64,000 nucleotides of DNA from Litoditis marina (taxonomy: Eukaryota > Nematoda > Chromadorea > Rhabditida > Rhabditidae). The notes below the pieces were generated by a model. That model saw nothing but the letters and a program-made list of their open reading frames with translations. It did no database searches and was not told where the DNA came from. A program made the position numbers and the translations under genes. Positions 36,370 to 47,836 of the stretch are shown in pieces. Location of the stretch: contig OZ038439.1 in NCBI GenBank assembly GCA_964036275.1, positions 7,787,169 to 7,851,168 of the forward strand, given 5' to 3'. Position 1 is the first letter of the stretch, and each line of letters opens with the position of its first letter.

Positions 36370-37993
36370 CCGGTCCAAGTACCATTCAACGCTGGTGTGA
36401 TTCAACATTGCACTCAATTCCTTAAAAATGAAAACGTTCTCGAAACTAGTACACAGCGAACAATGAGAACCACAGTATTCTGCTGCGCTTCACCATGCGA
36501 TGACCATACATGCTCACGCGTGCTCACGTGAAGAAGTTTGTAGTTGATCGACGCCTCAAAGATAACCTTGTCGCACACGTGGGGGCTAATCGAATTCAAA
36601 TGTTTGAGTTTTCAAGTTCGACTCGATTCGAAAACTCTAGAGTCTAGCTTCGAGTTCTCCTTAAACAACCCTAGATCTCACGTGTTTTCCGAGTGAATTT
36701 TCTCATTGAGAAATTGTCCTGAGATTTCGAGAAATGTCTATGCTTCAAACAAAATTCTTCAACTAAATATTTTGAAGGTTTTTATATTGCATGAGATACG
36801 ACCTACTTCATGAGTTTCATTCATGAGATTTTTATTTCCCATCAAACTTACCACCTACTACCTAGTCGTATACTTCCTTCTTTCCTCTGCGTAACTCTGA
36901 CTCAAGAAAAGACTAGTATGAATAATACGTTAAAGACTCTGTTCATACTTGTGACTAAGTCCCAAGTCCTCTTAGTGTAAACTCCCCGGACTAGCTTCCC
37001 CACGGGCTTTCGGCTAATTCCACATGGCTATTATCCGAATATACTCTTATTAGGAATAAAAAGAAGAGAAAAGACTCCCCTACTTGGCCTACTCCTAGCG
37101 ATTGTAGCCTCAAGGAAACGAAATACAGTAACCTCTTTTCAACACCTAATGTGCTTTTCCGATAATTATTAGTGTCTTGAAAAGATTGAACACTACAAAA
37201 CGATTCAAAGACCAGTCAATTAAGGAAAGCAATCAACTGTAGCTTGAGAGATAGTTAACCATGAAAAATACTAGTAAACAGAACATTTTTTGTGCGCAGA
37301 CGAGTTTCGAGTATAACTTTTACAAAACTCCGTTTACAAAACTGAATGAAAAGTTCTTTTTGGCGGTAGTTCGATGTGCTCTTCTTACAAATTGATAGAC
37401 CGCCAACACATCTCGAAATCCTAATAACACCGTTAATGCCTTCACGTGTTCTCAATTTTGACCTTGTACTTCAAGTTCGGCCACACTCTCTGTACTGGTT
37501 GAAGTCCCTCTCTCTACTTATAAATACCGCTGGGATAAAAATGCATTTATTTTGTAAACTTTCTATTAAGTAAATGTCCCTATTTGCAATAAAATAAAGT
37601 AGAAGGTGGAAAACATGTAGTGTTTTCTTACTATTCAACCACCAATCGAGTATCATTATATTTGATATTTCGGACAATGAATAATTCCTGTGAAACGGAG
37701 GAGTCTATTCAAAAGAATACAATAACACCGATTAAACGATTAGGAGGAATAATAATAAAAGAAAGTGAATACTACTTATATGCAGTTTTGGAACAGATAC
37801 TTTTTGAACCAAAATCATGAAAAAAGAAGGAGGGGTAGAGAGAAGTATTGAGCAGTGACCATGAGAAGAAGAGAGGAAAAGGTGAACAGAAGAAGTGAAA
37901 AAGAACGGGAGAGATGAATACTTTTCATCCACAGTGATTCTCGACCCCTTCTTTGAATGCATAGCTCCTGGCGGGGTATCGGCATTATTGGAA

Positions 37994-38120
37994 TATACTA
38001 GAAGTCAATTGAGTAGTCACGTGAATTTGGCATTCCAATGTGGAATCGCGCATTTCTCGTTTTCCAGTTCTGCTGTGTTTAACATGTTTCACGTGGCTGT
38101 GAAATTGACTAACACGTATT
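37994..38120. mobile_element. TA-flanked 130-bp MITE, copy 4
   Basis: TATACTAGAAGTCAATTG at the left end, ATTGACTAACACGTA at the right; middle diverged. Confidence 0.8.
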
Positions 38121-38369
38121 GACTATACCTGACACGGTTAAGTACTGTTACTTTTCAGCCGACCTTAATTGTCCCAAATGAACGAAGCACAAACTCTTCT
38201 ATTACGCGCGCTTGCCGGAACGAAATACAGTCGTACACATTTCTCGAAATTTTGTTGTCCACATTTACTACAAACTACGTTTTATAGTTTCACCCAAATT
38301 AAAACTCGTCCAGTTATCTCTACAAACGTCTATTGCTTGAAATCTGCTACATCGAGCCCACAAAAAGGA

Positions 38370-38446
38370 GAAATGGCGAAAGGAGCCGCCGAACCAAGCC
38401 GCCGCCCTACCCCAAGTTCGTGTCCACCCACCAGAAGGAGTGAGTA
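38370..38446 (+). CDS. Possible isolated exon of an unrecognised gene
   Basis: One frame has strongly C/G-ending codons like the real exons here (RNGERSRRTKPPPYPKFVST then HQK) and runs into a strong donor GA|GTGAGTA; reading through gives an immediate TGA. No good T-rich acceptor precedes it (CACAAAAAG or CTCGTCCAG are the options), and no partner exon with matching phase was found. Could be a chance GC-rich patch. Confidence 0.3.
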
Positions 38447-38601
38447 TAACTGAGTTGTTGTCTGATCGTACACATCAGTTCCTTTCAAAGTTCACCTGAT
38501 ATTATGAAGGACCAAACTACAAACACAGCAGAGAAACAAGATTCACCGTGCGCGACCCCACTTTACTACTATTGCGCTCTGGAATCCAGACTTTACTGGT
38601 G

Positions 38602-38868
38602 AATTCTATATGTAACCGGATTTTTTGATAACCTAACCGGTTTTTGGTAACCTATTTTTCGGGTTACCTCAGTAGGTAACCGGTGGGTAACCGAAAGTTA
38701 ATAAACCGATTACCTGTTTTTCTAACGTAAAATGTGGTTTTTACCGTTAGTTTGTTTGGTAACCGGAATTAAGTTTTAGGTTACCTACCGGTTACCTGTG
38801 AGGTAACCTGAAAAAAGGGTTACCAAAAACCGGTTAGGTTACCTAAAAACCCGGTTACATATAGAATT
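38602..38868. mobile_element. 267-bp GGTTACC palindromic element
   Basis: AATTCTATATGTAACCGG at the left and CCGGTTACATATAGAATT at the right are perfect inverted ends. The arms stay complementary inward (TTTTTGGTAACC / GGTTACCAAAAA) to a loop near 38730. Many GGTAACC words. Confidence 0.85.
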
Positions 38869-39029
38869 GGCCGACTTTACTTTGAGGGTCATCTGTAGAT
38901 GCCTTATTCATCAACATCCCTGTACTTTTAACCCAACCTACATCTTACTACGCTAATTTTCCTCTCCTACATCCTGCAGGGAAAGCAGTGTGGCGACGTA
39001 GTGCGCGAAGCGATATACGCAGGTTCCTC

Positions 39030-39152
39030 AAGGAAGGACGATTATGTGGTCCAATCCCAACGCTTCGGTCCTTTGAACTGCAATACATTTCTCCATCGAA
39101 GTTTAAAGGACCGATGTGTCGGAAATGGTTCACATAATCGTCCTTCTTTAAA
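39030..39152. mobile_element. Palindromic element with GGACGATTATGTG arms
   Basis: AAGGACGATTATGTGG at the left pairs with TCACATAATCGTCCTT at the right, and inner CAACGCTTCGGTCCTTT / AGTTTAAAGGACCGATG arms pair again. Preceded by a GTGCGCGAAGCGATATACGC remnant of the GAGACGCAG family. Confidence 0.75.
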
Positions 39153-39532
39153 GGCGCCGGGATGTTCCAACGTACATATTCATACGCAGACGGCTTCACG
39201 AGAAGTCTAGATATTCATTTGGCATTTCTTCATCGAAGCATGCCACAAATCCCCCTAATTCCGAGCGTTTTCATCTGAGGATAAGTTCGGCAATCAACGC
39301 CTAACTGAATTAGGCAAATGTGAGAATGTGATCTCGCACGAGATCTGGTTCACGTATTAGGGTGGTTGAACGAGAGTAAGTCCTGAGAAACGGATAAAAT
39401 ATGACTGTTCTCAATACAGTCTTGTCCCGTTTGGGTCAACTTCCAGTACTTAAAGGTGTATTCATATGGTTTAGTGTCTTCCTCCGCACAAAAAAAACTT
39501 GCTGTGCAAAATTAGCCCGAATTGAGGCTAAC

Positions 39533-39608
39533 CAGAGAGAGAAAGAGAGAGAGAGAGAAAAAAAAGAGAGAGATAGAAAAGAAAAAAAAGGAGAGAGAAA
39601 GAGAGGCG
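39533..39608. repeat. GA-rich microsatellite
   Basis: Imperfect (GA)n with AAAAG interruptions; encodes only Glu/Lys/Arg low-complexity frames. Confidence 0.9.
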
Positions 39609-40328
39609 GTTCGGAAGGAGGGTAGCGAAATGTTGGGAACTTTCGAGAATTTTGTGGATACAGGTTTCTGGAACCGTAGTGAAAGTCATGACAGGTTCAC
39701 CTTTCAGCTGGACGATCTGTTGACCATCTGACCTAGGTTGTGGTAACCTGCACTATGCTTGTACATTGCGAGAAAGTTTGCGACATTGTGGCCAGAATGG
39801 TATCAGATTGAGCTCGCCACATGCACGACTTTGGCGATGCCAGGTCTCGGTGAATAGTCGCTGTCTGCGGTCGTCGTCAAAACTAAGCTATTGTCATACT
39901 GTAGACGTCGAAATCTGCTATGTTCAGACAGATATATCTCCCTATCACCCCCCCCCCCCTTGAGTTTACAACATACGTGACACCCGGATATGAGCTGTTT
40001 CCCCATGACTTGTATCCACCCTCCGGATTCTGATAATCCGGAAAAACTGACCAGGAAACCGAACCACAGTCGTAAAGAAGATTGGTGTTGGTGAGATTAT
40101 AGTATTAGCTGATTAGAAGTGAAAGACGCACAGACGGCAGGATAAGATTTCAATTGAGGTAATGTGAATGGGAGAAAAAGGATTGGATTAGATAACATCC
40201 CACACAGGGATGTCGTCGGAGAAAAGCTGCGCAGAGCACTATCATTCACGTAGTGAACGTTCCACGCGAGAAATTTGTCACCATTTGATGGTCCTGTTCA
40301 TAAATATCCCGAATTTCACCCCTAGTGT

Positions 40329-40419
40329 CTGCGTCTCCTCAAACATACACTATTTCCGTGCTCTCACATCTCGCCGAGACACGAGTAACAAGAAATAGTG
40401 TGCAAAGCGAGAGACGCAG
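40329..40419. mobile_element. CTGCGTCTC/GAGACGCAG hairpin element
   Basis: CTGCGTCTCCTCAAACATAC to GTGCAAAGCGAGAGACGCAG; central CTCGCCGAGACACGAG palindrome. Confidence 0.75.
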
Positions 40420-40859
40420 TACGGCAGCAGGGTACCGGAATACTTTAGCATCATTGGTATAAATCCGTTCATTCCCATTGAGACTTTGGCAGCGCGCCAA
40501 CGAATTTTCAAGGCAATTTTTCGCCGCTTTGGAGTTCCAAAAAGATGCAAATCTCCGTTAAAGGTTGTTCAGTTTCATAAGATTACATAGATAAAAGACC
40601 CTTCTAGATTCCGCATATTTGCTCTAAGAAATAGTCATCCGAAAATTTTGCCACAATGCCAATGAGTCTCAGTGCGAATAAAACGAACTATATGGGTTGC
40701 GGTGACACGAGTTAGATTTACCATACTGGGTAATAGATAAGTATGAGATAAGTTGGTTGAGCAGCATCATTTCTAATTCATTCATCAATTTCTATCATTT
40801 TTCCAAGGTGCTGCAAATTGAGGTTTTGTATACGGGTAGGCAGGATGAAAAATATTGTT

Positions 40860-40935
40860 GTGAATCTTTTGGTTACAGGTTCGATTCCGGAGACAGAAGT
40901 TTATAAATGTGGTATCCACAATGAAATTTGGCACC
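40860..40935 (+). mobile_element. Fragment of the tRNA-like element, copy D
   Basis: Contains CAGGTTCGATTCCGGAGACA, then AAGTTTATAAATG and GGCACCCACAAT, matching the right half of copies A-C. Left half absent. Confidence 0.55.
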
Positions 40936-43900
40936 CACAATCTCAATGCTTGATTAAAACCTGAAGCAAAATGCTGTGGTGCGGTATTGCTTTTCACTAT
41001 CTCCATTTCACACGACGGTGAACTACTACAGTGGTAAAGTGGACTTCTGGTCAACTTATGTCTAGGACTAAGATGGGCTGTTCACAAGCCCGAAAGTGAT
41101 CTGGAGTACCGCATGTTGCCCCCCCCCCCCGAGTACAAACTACAGTTTTATCCTCGCAGGAACTTTCCAAATCATTACTAACGGCTACTCAGTGAAATTT
41201 GAATCCGAGACAGCTTAGTGACACTCCTTGAAGATGTCTGAGAAGTTTTCGTTCCCAGACATCGGCAATCAACTAATGTAACAGAATCTAAATATCAGTG
41301 TGAACTGATATTGTACTTCTGAAGAATGCCAAGGGTATTTGGGAGTACAAAGTAGGTCTTTCTGGACCAGATCATTTGTCATATTTAGCTGGCTTCCTCA
41401 TGAGCTAACTGTGAACTATAAAAAGGAGCCGTGCGTAGTGGTAGGATTAAGATATCTATTGAGGATTAAGGAACTTCCTTCTAGTTGTGGGAGGAAACTC
41501 ACATACCTAATTGGGTACTACAATAGAATGAAAAACTACAGACTAGACTTACTCACAAGGATATGATGATATATGTTCTTTATTAGTGTAACTACAAGTA
41601 CTATAGTACTAGTATGAGGTTTATGAATGATGTTATACAATGCATAAAATTAGAAGTGTATCCCGGACGTTTTGTTTCCTCAAAGAGAGGAGTGGGATAG
41701 AGAAAAAATAGCATGTATTGAGTCAACTACAAAGTGGACCACATATGATGATAGTGATTGTTCTATAATAGTATAACTATGAGTATTATTATAGTACTGT
41801 GAGTATGATAAGATGTTCATGGCAAGATATAGAAAAGAGAGGGTAGTGGAACATTCTCTGTTATTTGTCAGAAGAGAGAGAAATAGAGAAGGGGGAGAGA
41901 GAGACTGAGAAAAAGCGAAAGTAAGAACGAGAGTTATTTACAAGTTTATGACGTTATGTCACGTTTGACGTGAATCTAAACTTCTAGTACGCAATTTGAT
42001 CAATATGGTGAAAGGGAATTTCACTGATAACCCCAGAAAAAGGAAACATCAGAAACATCTTCTGAAAATGAATCATGACAAGGTGATGGTAGAATTTCGT
42101 GAGAAGGTGATTCATCGAAAAAGGTTGCAACCGTTTTGGAATGACATCATTAGAGCAGGTTTCGCGCGCAGAAGAAATGACCCGTAGCCCCCCGAGTACT
42201 GTAGTTACAGTAACCCGTTATAGGCTTTTGGCGCGTACCATTTGAATACTATGAAAACCAGCGTTTTGTACACGGAGTTAGCAAAAGGGCAGACACATGT
42301 AAATGGAAAATATCTAGAAGTAAGAGAAGAATGCCTGATAATGTAGCAAAAATTGCTTTTTCAATGAAAACTGCGCTATTGGTAGTACTTAGGTCTGTCT
42401 TCACTGAAGCCCCCCTCTACCTTGGTGTTTTTTTCATAGAAAAACATTTACGATCTATGGTTCAGTGATTGGTACAAACACTTTGCTCAGAGAAAACTGT
42501 ATCAATGATAGCTAGAATACACTGAATTTCTTATCCAATGCATTTCTAGCAACTAAAACACGAGAACAAAGTATTAAAAACGACGATTGTTCCGCAGAAA
42601 AACAGATTGACTTGCAGATTCGTGCGGTTTCTTATCTTTTCGTGATAAGAAAAGATGAAGTTCAACGAACGAACAAAAAGTCAAAGAACGAAGCACCTAA
42701 GCTCACGTTCCCTTTTCACGTGCCACGTGCTGCCACGGGTTTCATGAGACATAACTGGAAAGTGCTGGTTCATTAACTACATACAAACCCATTTAGAGAG
42801 AAAATGAGTATTTTACATTCATCTAGTTTCTGTCAAACATTCTCAATTAGTTAGAAATATTCTTTCACATAAAGATTGACCTTTGGGAAAATACGGAGAA
42901 TAAGTTTAATTTGTAAAAAAGTAGGATCATTGATATCAGAGATGCAACAATTAGCGTACCGTATTCATTCAATTCGCGCTGGTTAAAAGTGATGTATATA
43001 TGATTGAATGTAAAGCAAATGCTACGATATATATGTTTTTCGCCGCTGATAAGCAAATTAGCCTTTCGATGTTTCAAACGAGTTTATTGCACCTGCAGCC
43101 ATGGTTTAAACGAAACCACCCCCACTACACGTGTTAATTGTCTGCGTCTCCTGGAACACATGCTCTCTACGTACTCTCTAGCCATTCTGATGCAAGAAAT
43201 TTGGTTTCCGAAATATCTTTCTGAATTCAAACTGTGCTCTCGGATTGCAGACATAAGTGGTCAATTTAAATTAATTATCGAATTTACTAAATTGAAGAAA
43301 ATTGAATAATTGTAAGCCAATCAAAACATTGCAGAAGAGCAAAAGTGACCATTTTAAAATTAGTTTCTATGGTAATGGTCTGAATTTAAAAAATTCTTCT
43401 CCAAAGCTTTTGCGAATAGCTTTTCACGCGCAAACTACAGTAAAACTACAGTAATAGCCGTGTGCACGTGTGGTTTCACACGTGTATGTCACGTGTATTT
43501 CGGGGTTCACACACGTTTTGATAAAAAGAGACGGCTATACCACGCGTGTTATCGCGACTGCAATCGGGTTTTGTTGGATGAAAGCAAAAACGGTCAACTG
43601 CTGCTGCAGAAAATGCCACACCTTTTCTAAGAAAACGAAGAAACTGACAAAATGGAGGATAATGGGGGGATTTCCGATTACACAACATGCAACGTACGTC
43701 GTAAAACCCAATCTTCTGAGCCGATTCGACAACTTATCCGTGATTTTAGGACTTTACGTGGAACGCGTTTGAAACATGCTAGATGCCGATGTTCGGTGCT
43801 CTTTTCACAAAATTCCACAGAGCTCGGCACCGAACAATTCTCAGTGTTTGGCCAACATTTAATGAGATCAAACTACAAAAACAGTAGAATGGCTTCCTGA

Positions 43901-45003
43901 TTCGCATAGGTGGCACTATTTTCCAAAATTTGTAGATGAGACTTTTTTTATAAACATTTACGCCAATTTCGGCAACTTGGAACAACTTGCACTTCGCTGA
44001 ATTGTGCGATAGTGTGCGTAGTGAGACGCCGCGTAGTTTTTTCCTGTCGTTTCTCTCAATTTATCACTTAATCATACACTTTGTCGAGTGGTGATGATAC
44101 ATTACCACATTTTCTGACTCTCTCGGCCTTACACACTCTCTCGCCGATCTCTGATGACTTGTCAAGAGAACGTGATGATAGCGCTAGGACACGTGATCAA
44201 CTTCGACTAATAATAGATACGTGAGCTAAATTCGTCAGAGAGCGAGAATTTCCTATTGACCGAACAGCTGTTTTTCGAATGACATCATTGGAGAAACAAC
44301 AAATATAATGAAATATTGTTTTTAAATCAATTATGTTACAACAGCGCTAGTAAAAAACAAAAATGTGAAAAACGAAAAAATAGTCCTAAAACACAGAGAA
44401 AAGGCCCATTTCTTGATTTTACCCACGTTTTAGATAAATTTCTCATTCACTTCTAGGTCTAGTTTCGAACGATGTTTGAAATTGGGTGAAAAACTACAAT
44501 AATCTTTCCATGAAAGTTAGCAGTAAGGGCTTAGTTACCCAAAGAACGCGGATTGTGTAGGCAGTTGCCTAGTTTGCAAGAATACATGATTAAACAGCCA
44601 CAATAACATAATTCTGTTTACAACAGTTGCTAGGTGGGAATCTTTCTAGAAGTTCTCGGATATATTACGAAATCTTGCAGAAGCTCGAGAAGTTCATGTG
44701 CTCTACTCTCCTGACGAGCCCATATACTCAAAATCATCCAAATGTCGAAATCGTGAACTACAAAAGTGAGTAGAGCCCACGTAGACATCACACGTTCATG
44801 AGAGACGCAGAAAGGCAGACAAAACTGAGACATGCTCGAAGTCCACATTGAAACGAAAATGACTATATCTCATCCAATTTTTGTACTTTTCCTGTAAAAC
44901 TTGACTATTTCCTAATTGCCCAATTAGTCTCGCCTGCTCTCTACCTTGACTGTGATTTGTTGATTCCTTTATGCTAATTAGTTGGTGTGTGTGTCCGGCC
45001 ACT

Positions 45004-45050
45004 TTGGGGCGTGGTTAAAGGGGCGGAGCCTGGGCGGTGGCCCTATAAAA
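45004..45050 (+). promoter_or_regulatory. Core promoter: GC/KLF boxes and TATA box
   Basis: GGGGCGTGG (45006), GGGGCGGAG (45020) and GGGCGGTGG (45032) precede CCTATAAAAG (TATA at 45044-45050). A TCAGTC initiator-like word lies 22-27 bp after the TATA box, giving a short 5' UTR of about 35 nt. There is no TTTCAG before the ATG, so transcription rather than trans-splicing probably sets the 5' end. Confidence 0.65.
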
Positions 45051-45105
45051 GCCCTTGCCGCCACTATCAGTCAACGAACGCAACACACAACTTGCAATAT
45101 AAATC

Positions 45106-45259
45106 ATGATATTCGAGCTGCCCATCGAGCATTTTCCCGCCCAAAAACAGTCTTCTTTCCACGAGAGGCCGCAGCGGCAACTGTCCAATATTCGACTACC
45201 CCTGCTCAATGTTAATTCCGTCAAAGAAGTAGAACAAGCCATGTCAACCACTCCATCAG
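45106..45259 (+). CDS. Small basic protein gene, exon 1
   Basis: 51 codons plus one base, MIFELPIEHFPAQKQSS to EQAMSTTPS. Confidence 0.72.
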
Positions 45260-45637
45260 GTTAGCTTTTCACTCCATTTTCATGTGTTTTGTGTGTTTTC
45301 TAAACATTTCTCATTATTATACTATGAAACCACATACTTCTCTCATTTTTGCCAAGTTTTCTCCAAAAAGAACTGAAGAATGATAGTTTCCCACTAGTTT
45401 ACCCCCATTTCTCGCTGGTTCCCCTCCTTACGTATCTCATTTTCAGTGCGACGATGCCAGTTCAACATGTCCGCTGCCCCTTCCGTGCCCTCGTTGAAGC
45501 GAGCCCTGACCGTGCCGGTGCTCAAGGTCCCGACTGTCTCGTTGTCGCGACCCTCCACTCCCACCTTCTCTCTGCCGAAGGTCACGCAATTGAAGCAGCG
45601 CATCGTGCACGCCCTCTCGTTACAGCAACTGCTCTAA
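45106..45637 (+). CDS. Small basic two-exon protein of unknown function (114 aa)
   Basis: Exon 1, 45106-45259, starts at the first ATG after the TATA box and ends TCAG|GTTAGC. Exon 2, 45447-45637, follows CTCATTTTCAG and ends at TAA. Codons, especially in exon 2, end in C or G (aag, gtc, ccg, ctc), typical of well-expressed Caenorhabditis genes. The protein is rich in Ser, Pro, Leu, Val and basic residues. Exon 2 shows a repeating pattern of hydrophobic and Pro residues (LTVPVLKVPTVSLSRPSTPT) and a C-terminal helix (VTQLKQRIVHALSLQQLL). No signal peptide, membrane segment or known domain. TATA box, GC boxes, tiny intron and AATAAA suggest a short inducible or tissue-restricted gene. Probably nematode-specific. 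Confidence 0.75.
45447..45637 (+). CDS. Small basic protein gene, exon 2
   Basis: Completes a Val codon, then RRCQFNMSAAPSVPSLKR to LSLQQLL and TAA. The other open frame over the same bases (45349-45669) has poor codon use. Confidence 0.75.
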
Positions 45638-45938
45638 CTGTCTCGGTATCTCTCTCTCTCTCTCTTTGACCTACCCCCGAAAAGGGAACGGTTTCGGCCC
45701 CCATCAGGACCACACGTGGACCAATATTGCCTCCCAGTAGCCCCGAGTGGGTTTCAGTTATTGTTGGGCACAGCCCTTGTTTTTCATTGTTCTATGTGTA
45801 TTTGAGTGTTTTTGATTTTGACTGGGTCCTGTTCCATCTCTGCTTCTTTTCCCTCTCTCATTTTCTGTGATCTCTCTCTGAAACTGGTGCGACTTCTTCT
45901 CTGGCTTTAACCGAATGTTCCACACGAGTACATAATGA

Positions 45939-45944
45939 AATAAA
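45939..45944 (+). terminator. Poly(A) signal AATAAA
   Basis: Canonical AATAAA about 300 bp after the stop of the small basic protein gene, followed by a T-rich region. Confidence 0.7.
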
Positions 45945-46397
45945 TTATATATTTATTACATCTGTTTTGTTTGTAATGTATTGAAACGGTTGAAACTGTA
46001 CAAACAAATGCTTCAAATGTCCACAGGAACCCGCAAACTTGTTCCTTGGTGTAAAGCATTTGCTACAAACCCGGCGTTTGCACTAACTTACTGTACAACT
46101 TGGCTTGAACATGAAACTTGCTCTTAAAGGGAACCGGAAGGTATGAAAGGCTAAATGTCAGACGACTAATGCACACCTTTGTGCAAAGTTTTACTCTTAG
46201 GACAGCTTTATCCCCACATTCTATGAAAAGACTTTCTATACGCAAACAATCCTTTGTTAAAGGGAAGCCATATACCAAAAGATTAAGAAGGCTTCATAAC
46301 GCCTACTACTATGATCAAAAAGACAAACTACGGTAGATACATGTTTCAATCATAGGTTACTGTACATTTGTGTGCACACATCTACAGTAACCCGTAC

Positions 46398-46480
46398 AAA
46401 TGTGTGATTTGGTGAACTGGTTAACACGCCTGGTTGATAGTATAATGATCAAGGTTCGATCCCGCGCGATACTTTTATTT
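46398..46480 (+). pseudogene. tRNA-derived sequence
   Basis: GGTGAACTGGTTAACACGCC resembles a D arm/A box and AAGGTTCGATCCC a B box, followed by a T run. The expected T stem and acceptor stem do not pair, so a working tRNA is unlikely. Confidence 0.45.
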
Positions 46481-46796
46481 TATATTTTGTTTTGAAGTTT
46501 TTACTTCTGTTCGGTGAATAATGATTGGTAAATGTTGGTGTAACGTGGTTTTGCGCATTCCTCTTAGAGAGAGAAGCAAGTGAGAAGCAGTTTTACACAC
46601 AGAGAAAGACAAGCCACGGCGAGAGACTACGCCCATAACACTCTACTTCCATGGCAAATGGGGGAGGGGGGTTAAAGTATAACTTATTTCCACCGACAGT
46701 CCGCTGATATGTAAATAACACTCCATAGTTGAGTCCTGCTTTCTATCTATCGTTTCTCCTTTCCAAACAATAGTTCCAAAACTGATCAGAATCCGT

Positions 46797-46957
46797 ATGC
46801 TAGAAGATCCCGGCCCCTTCATCCCATCCTGCGTCTCTCGCTCTGCCTCACTATTTCTCGTCTCTTACATCCCGGCGGGATGTAAGAGCAGAGAAACAGC
46901 GTTTATTTGACGAGACGCAGAATGGGATGAAAGTGTCGGGATCTTCTAGTATACGTA
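46797..46957. mobile_element. Full-length composite GAGACGCAG MITE with long TIRs
   Basis: Outer arms TATGCTAGAAGATCCCGG and GGGATCTTCTAGTATA pair over about 45 bp and continue into TCATCCCA.CCTGCGTCTC / GAGACGCAGAATGGGATGA. The centre CTCTTACATCCCGGCGGGATGTAAGAG is itself palindromic. TA flanks suggest a Tc1/mariner-type MITE. This copy shows the shorter hairpins are cores of a larger element. Confidence 0.8.
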
Positions 46958-47285
46958 CTCTGATGTGGAGTTTACGGTCTCGTGGTTTCTACGGGAATTG
47001 CAAGATAAGAATTTTTCACGCAGCGTTCTCGATGTCGAAAAAACGAGCGGAAATTTCTGTGTTGTTTACCTCTTTATTTGCTAGCGACCGCGAAATGATG
47101 GACAAAAAACTGGAATTTCGGTTATTTCGTCGAAAGTTGCGCGACTCGGGGCGAGTTCCGTGTTGAGGCACGAACTCGGTGCCGAATTCTTTGAAGCAAA
47201 TGGGTTTTTGTTGGATGTTTATCGTCTTACACCAATTGTTGTTAATCTCAGAGTGATCATACTGTGTTTCTACATTCTGCTGTGT

Positions 47286-47472
47286 TCCTGGCGGCGTAGC
47301 AATCCGTCAAATCTCATGAGATGTTCATATGAGTTTCTCATGAGATACCTCATGAGCTACTCGGGAACTCTTAATGTTGTAGCATAGCAATCAATTCAAT
47401 CTCATGAGAAGCTTATTTGAACAGCTCATGAGCTATCTCATGAGATTTTTGAGGAATTGCTACGCCGCCTGG
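47286..47472. mobile_element. CTCATGAG-rich hairpin element
   Basis: CCTGGCGGCGTAGCAAT and ATTGCTACGCCGCCTGG are near-perfect inverted ends. The interior has six or more CTCATGAG-type palindromes. Confidence 0.8.
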
Positions 47473-47702
47473 TAAAAATCAAGCCGGTGGTCATCTGAGT
47501 CAGACTTATTCTGAGGCTTGGCGCTGACGGAACTTGGTACTGTTTCTTTGGTATCAAGCTTTATTTGACGAAGGATGGTTGAACTGTTGGTCTGTGATCT
47601 TTGTATTACCCAACTATACCGTGCGCCCACAACCTATACAGTACTACAAACAACTACAGACCAGAAAAGGTAGAAAGGCGCACACTTGCAGTGCCAACAA
47701 CA

Positions 47703-47836
47703 TATAGTGTTTGTCAATTGCACACTCACGTGAAACATGTTAAACACAGCAAAAGTCAGAAACGTGCTATGACAAAGTGGACAAAGTGCACGATACCTCA
47801 TTAAAATGCTAACTTTACGTGACTATTTCTAGTATA
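47703..47836. mobile_element. TA-flanked 130-bp MITE, copy 5
   Basis: TATAGTGTTTGTCAATTGC to CGTGACTATTTCTAGTATA; same orientation as copy 1, with an internal duplication of GACAAAGTG. Confidence 0.8.

Larger units (their letters stand above)
32160..45000. other. Gene-poor interval
   Basis: Apart from the possible exon near 38.4 kb, nothing codes convincingly. The interval holds MITE copies 3-4, GAGACGCAG hairpins, tRNA-like copies A and D, GGTTACC palindromes, CT/GA microsatellites and C12 tracts (39948, 41119). A stretch at 33880-34010 (FDLLELGNTLEKYGKTSLNY) and a basic open frame at 41996-42187 read somewhat like protein but lack splice sites and family signal. Confidence 0.5.

Noticed and set aside
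38979..39210. Exon encoding GKQCGDVVREAIYAG after CATCCTGCAG
   Set aside because: GTGCGCGAAGCGATATACGC is a remnant of the GAGACGCAG hairpin, and the following bases are a palindromic element, so the open frame is accidental.
45349..45669. 106-residue open frame overlapping exon 2 of the small basic gene
   Set aside because: It runs through the intron and acceptor in another frame and ends in a CT repeat; codon use favours the exon frame.
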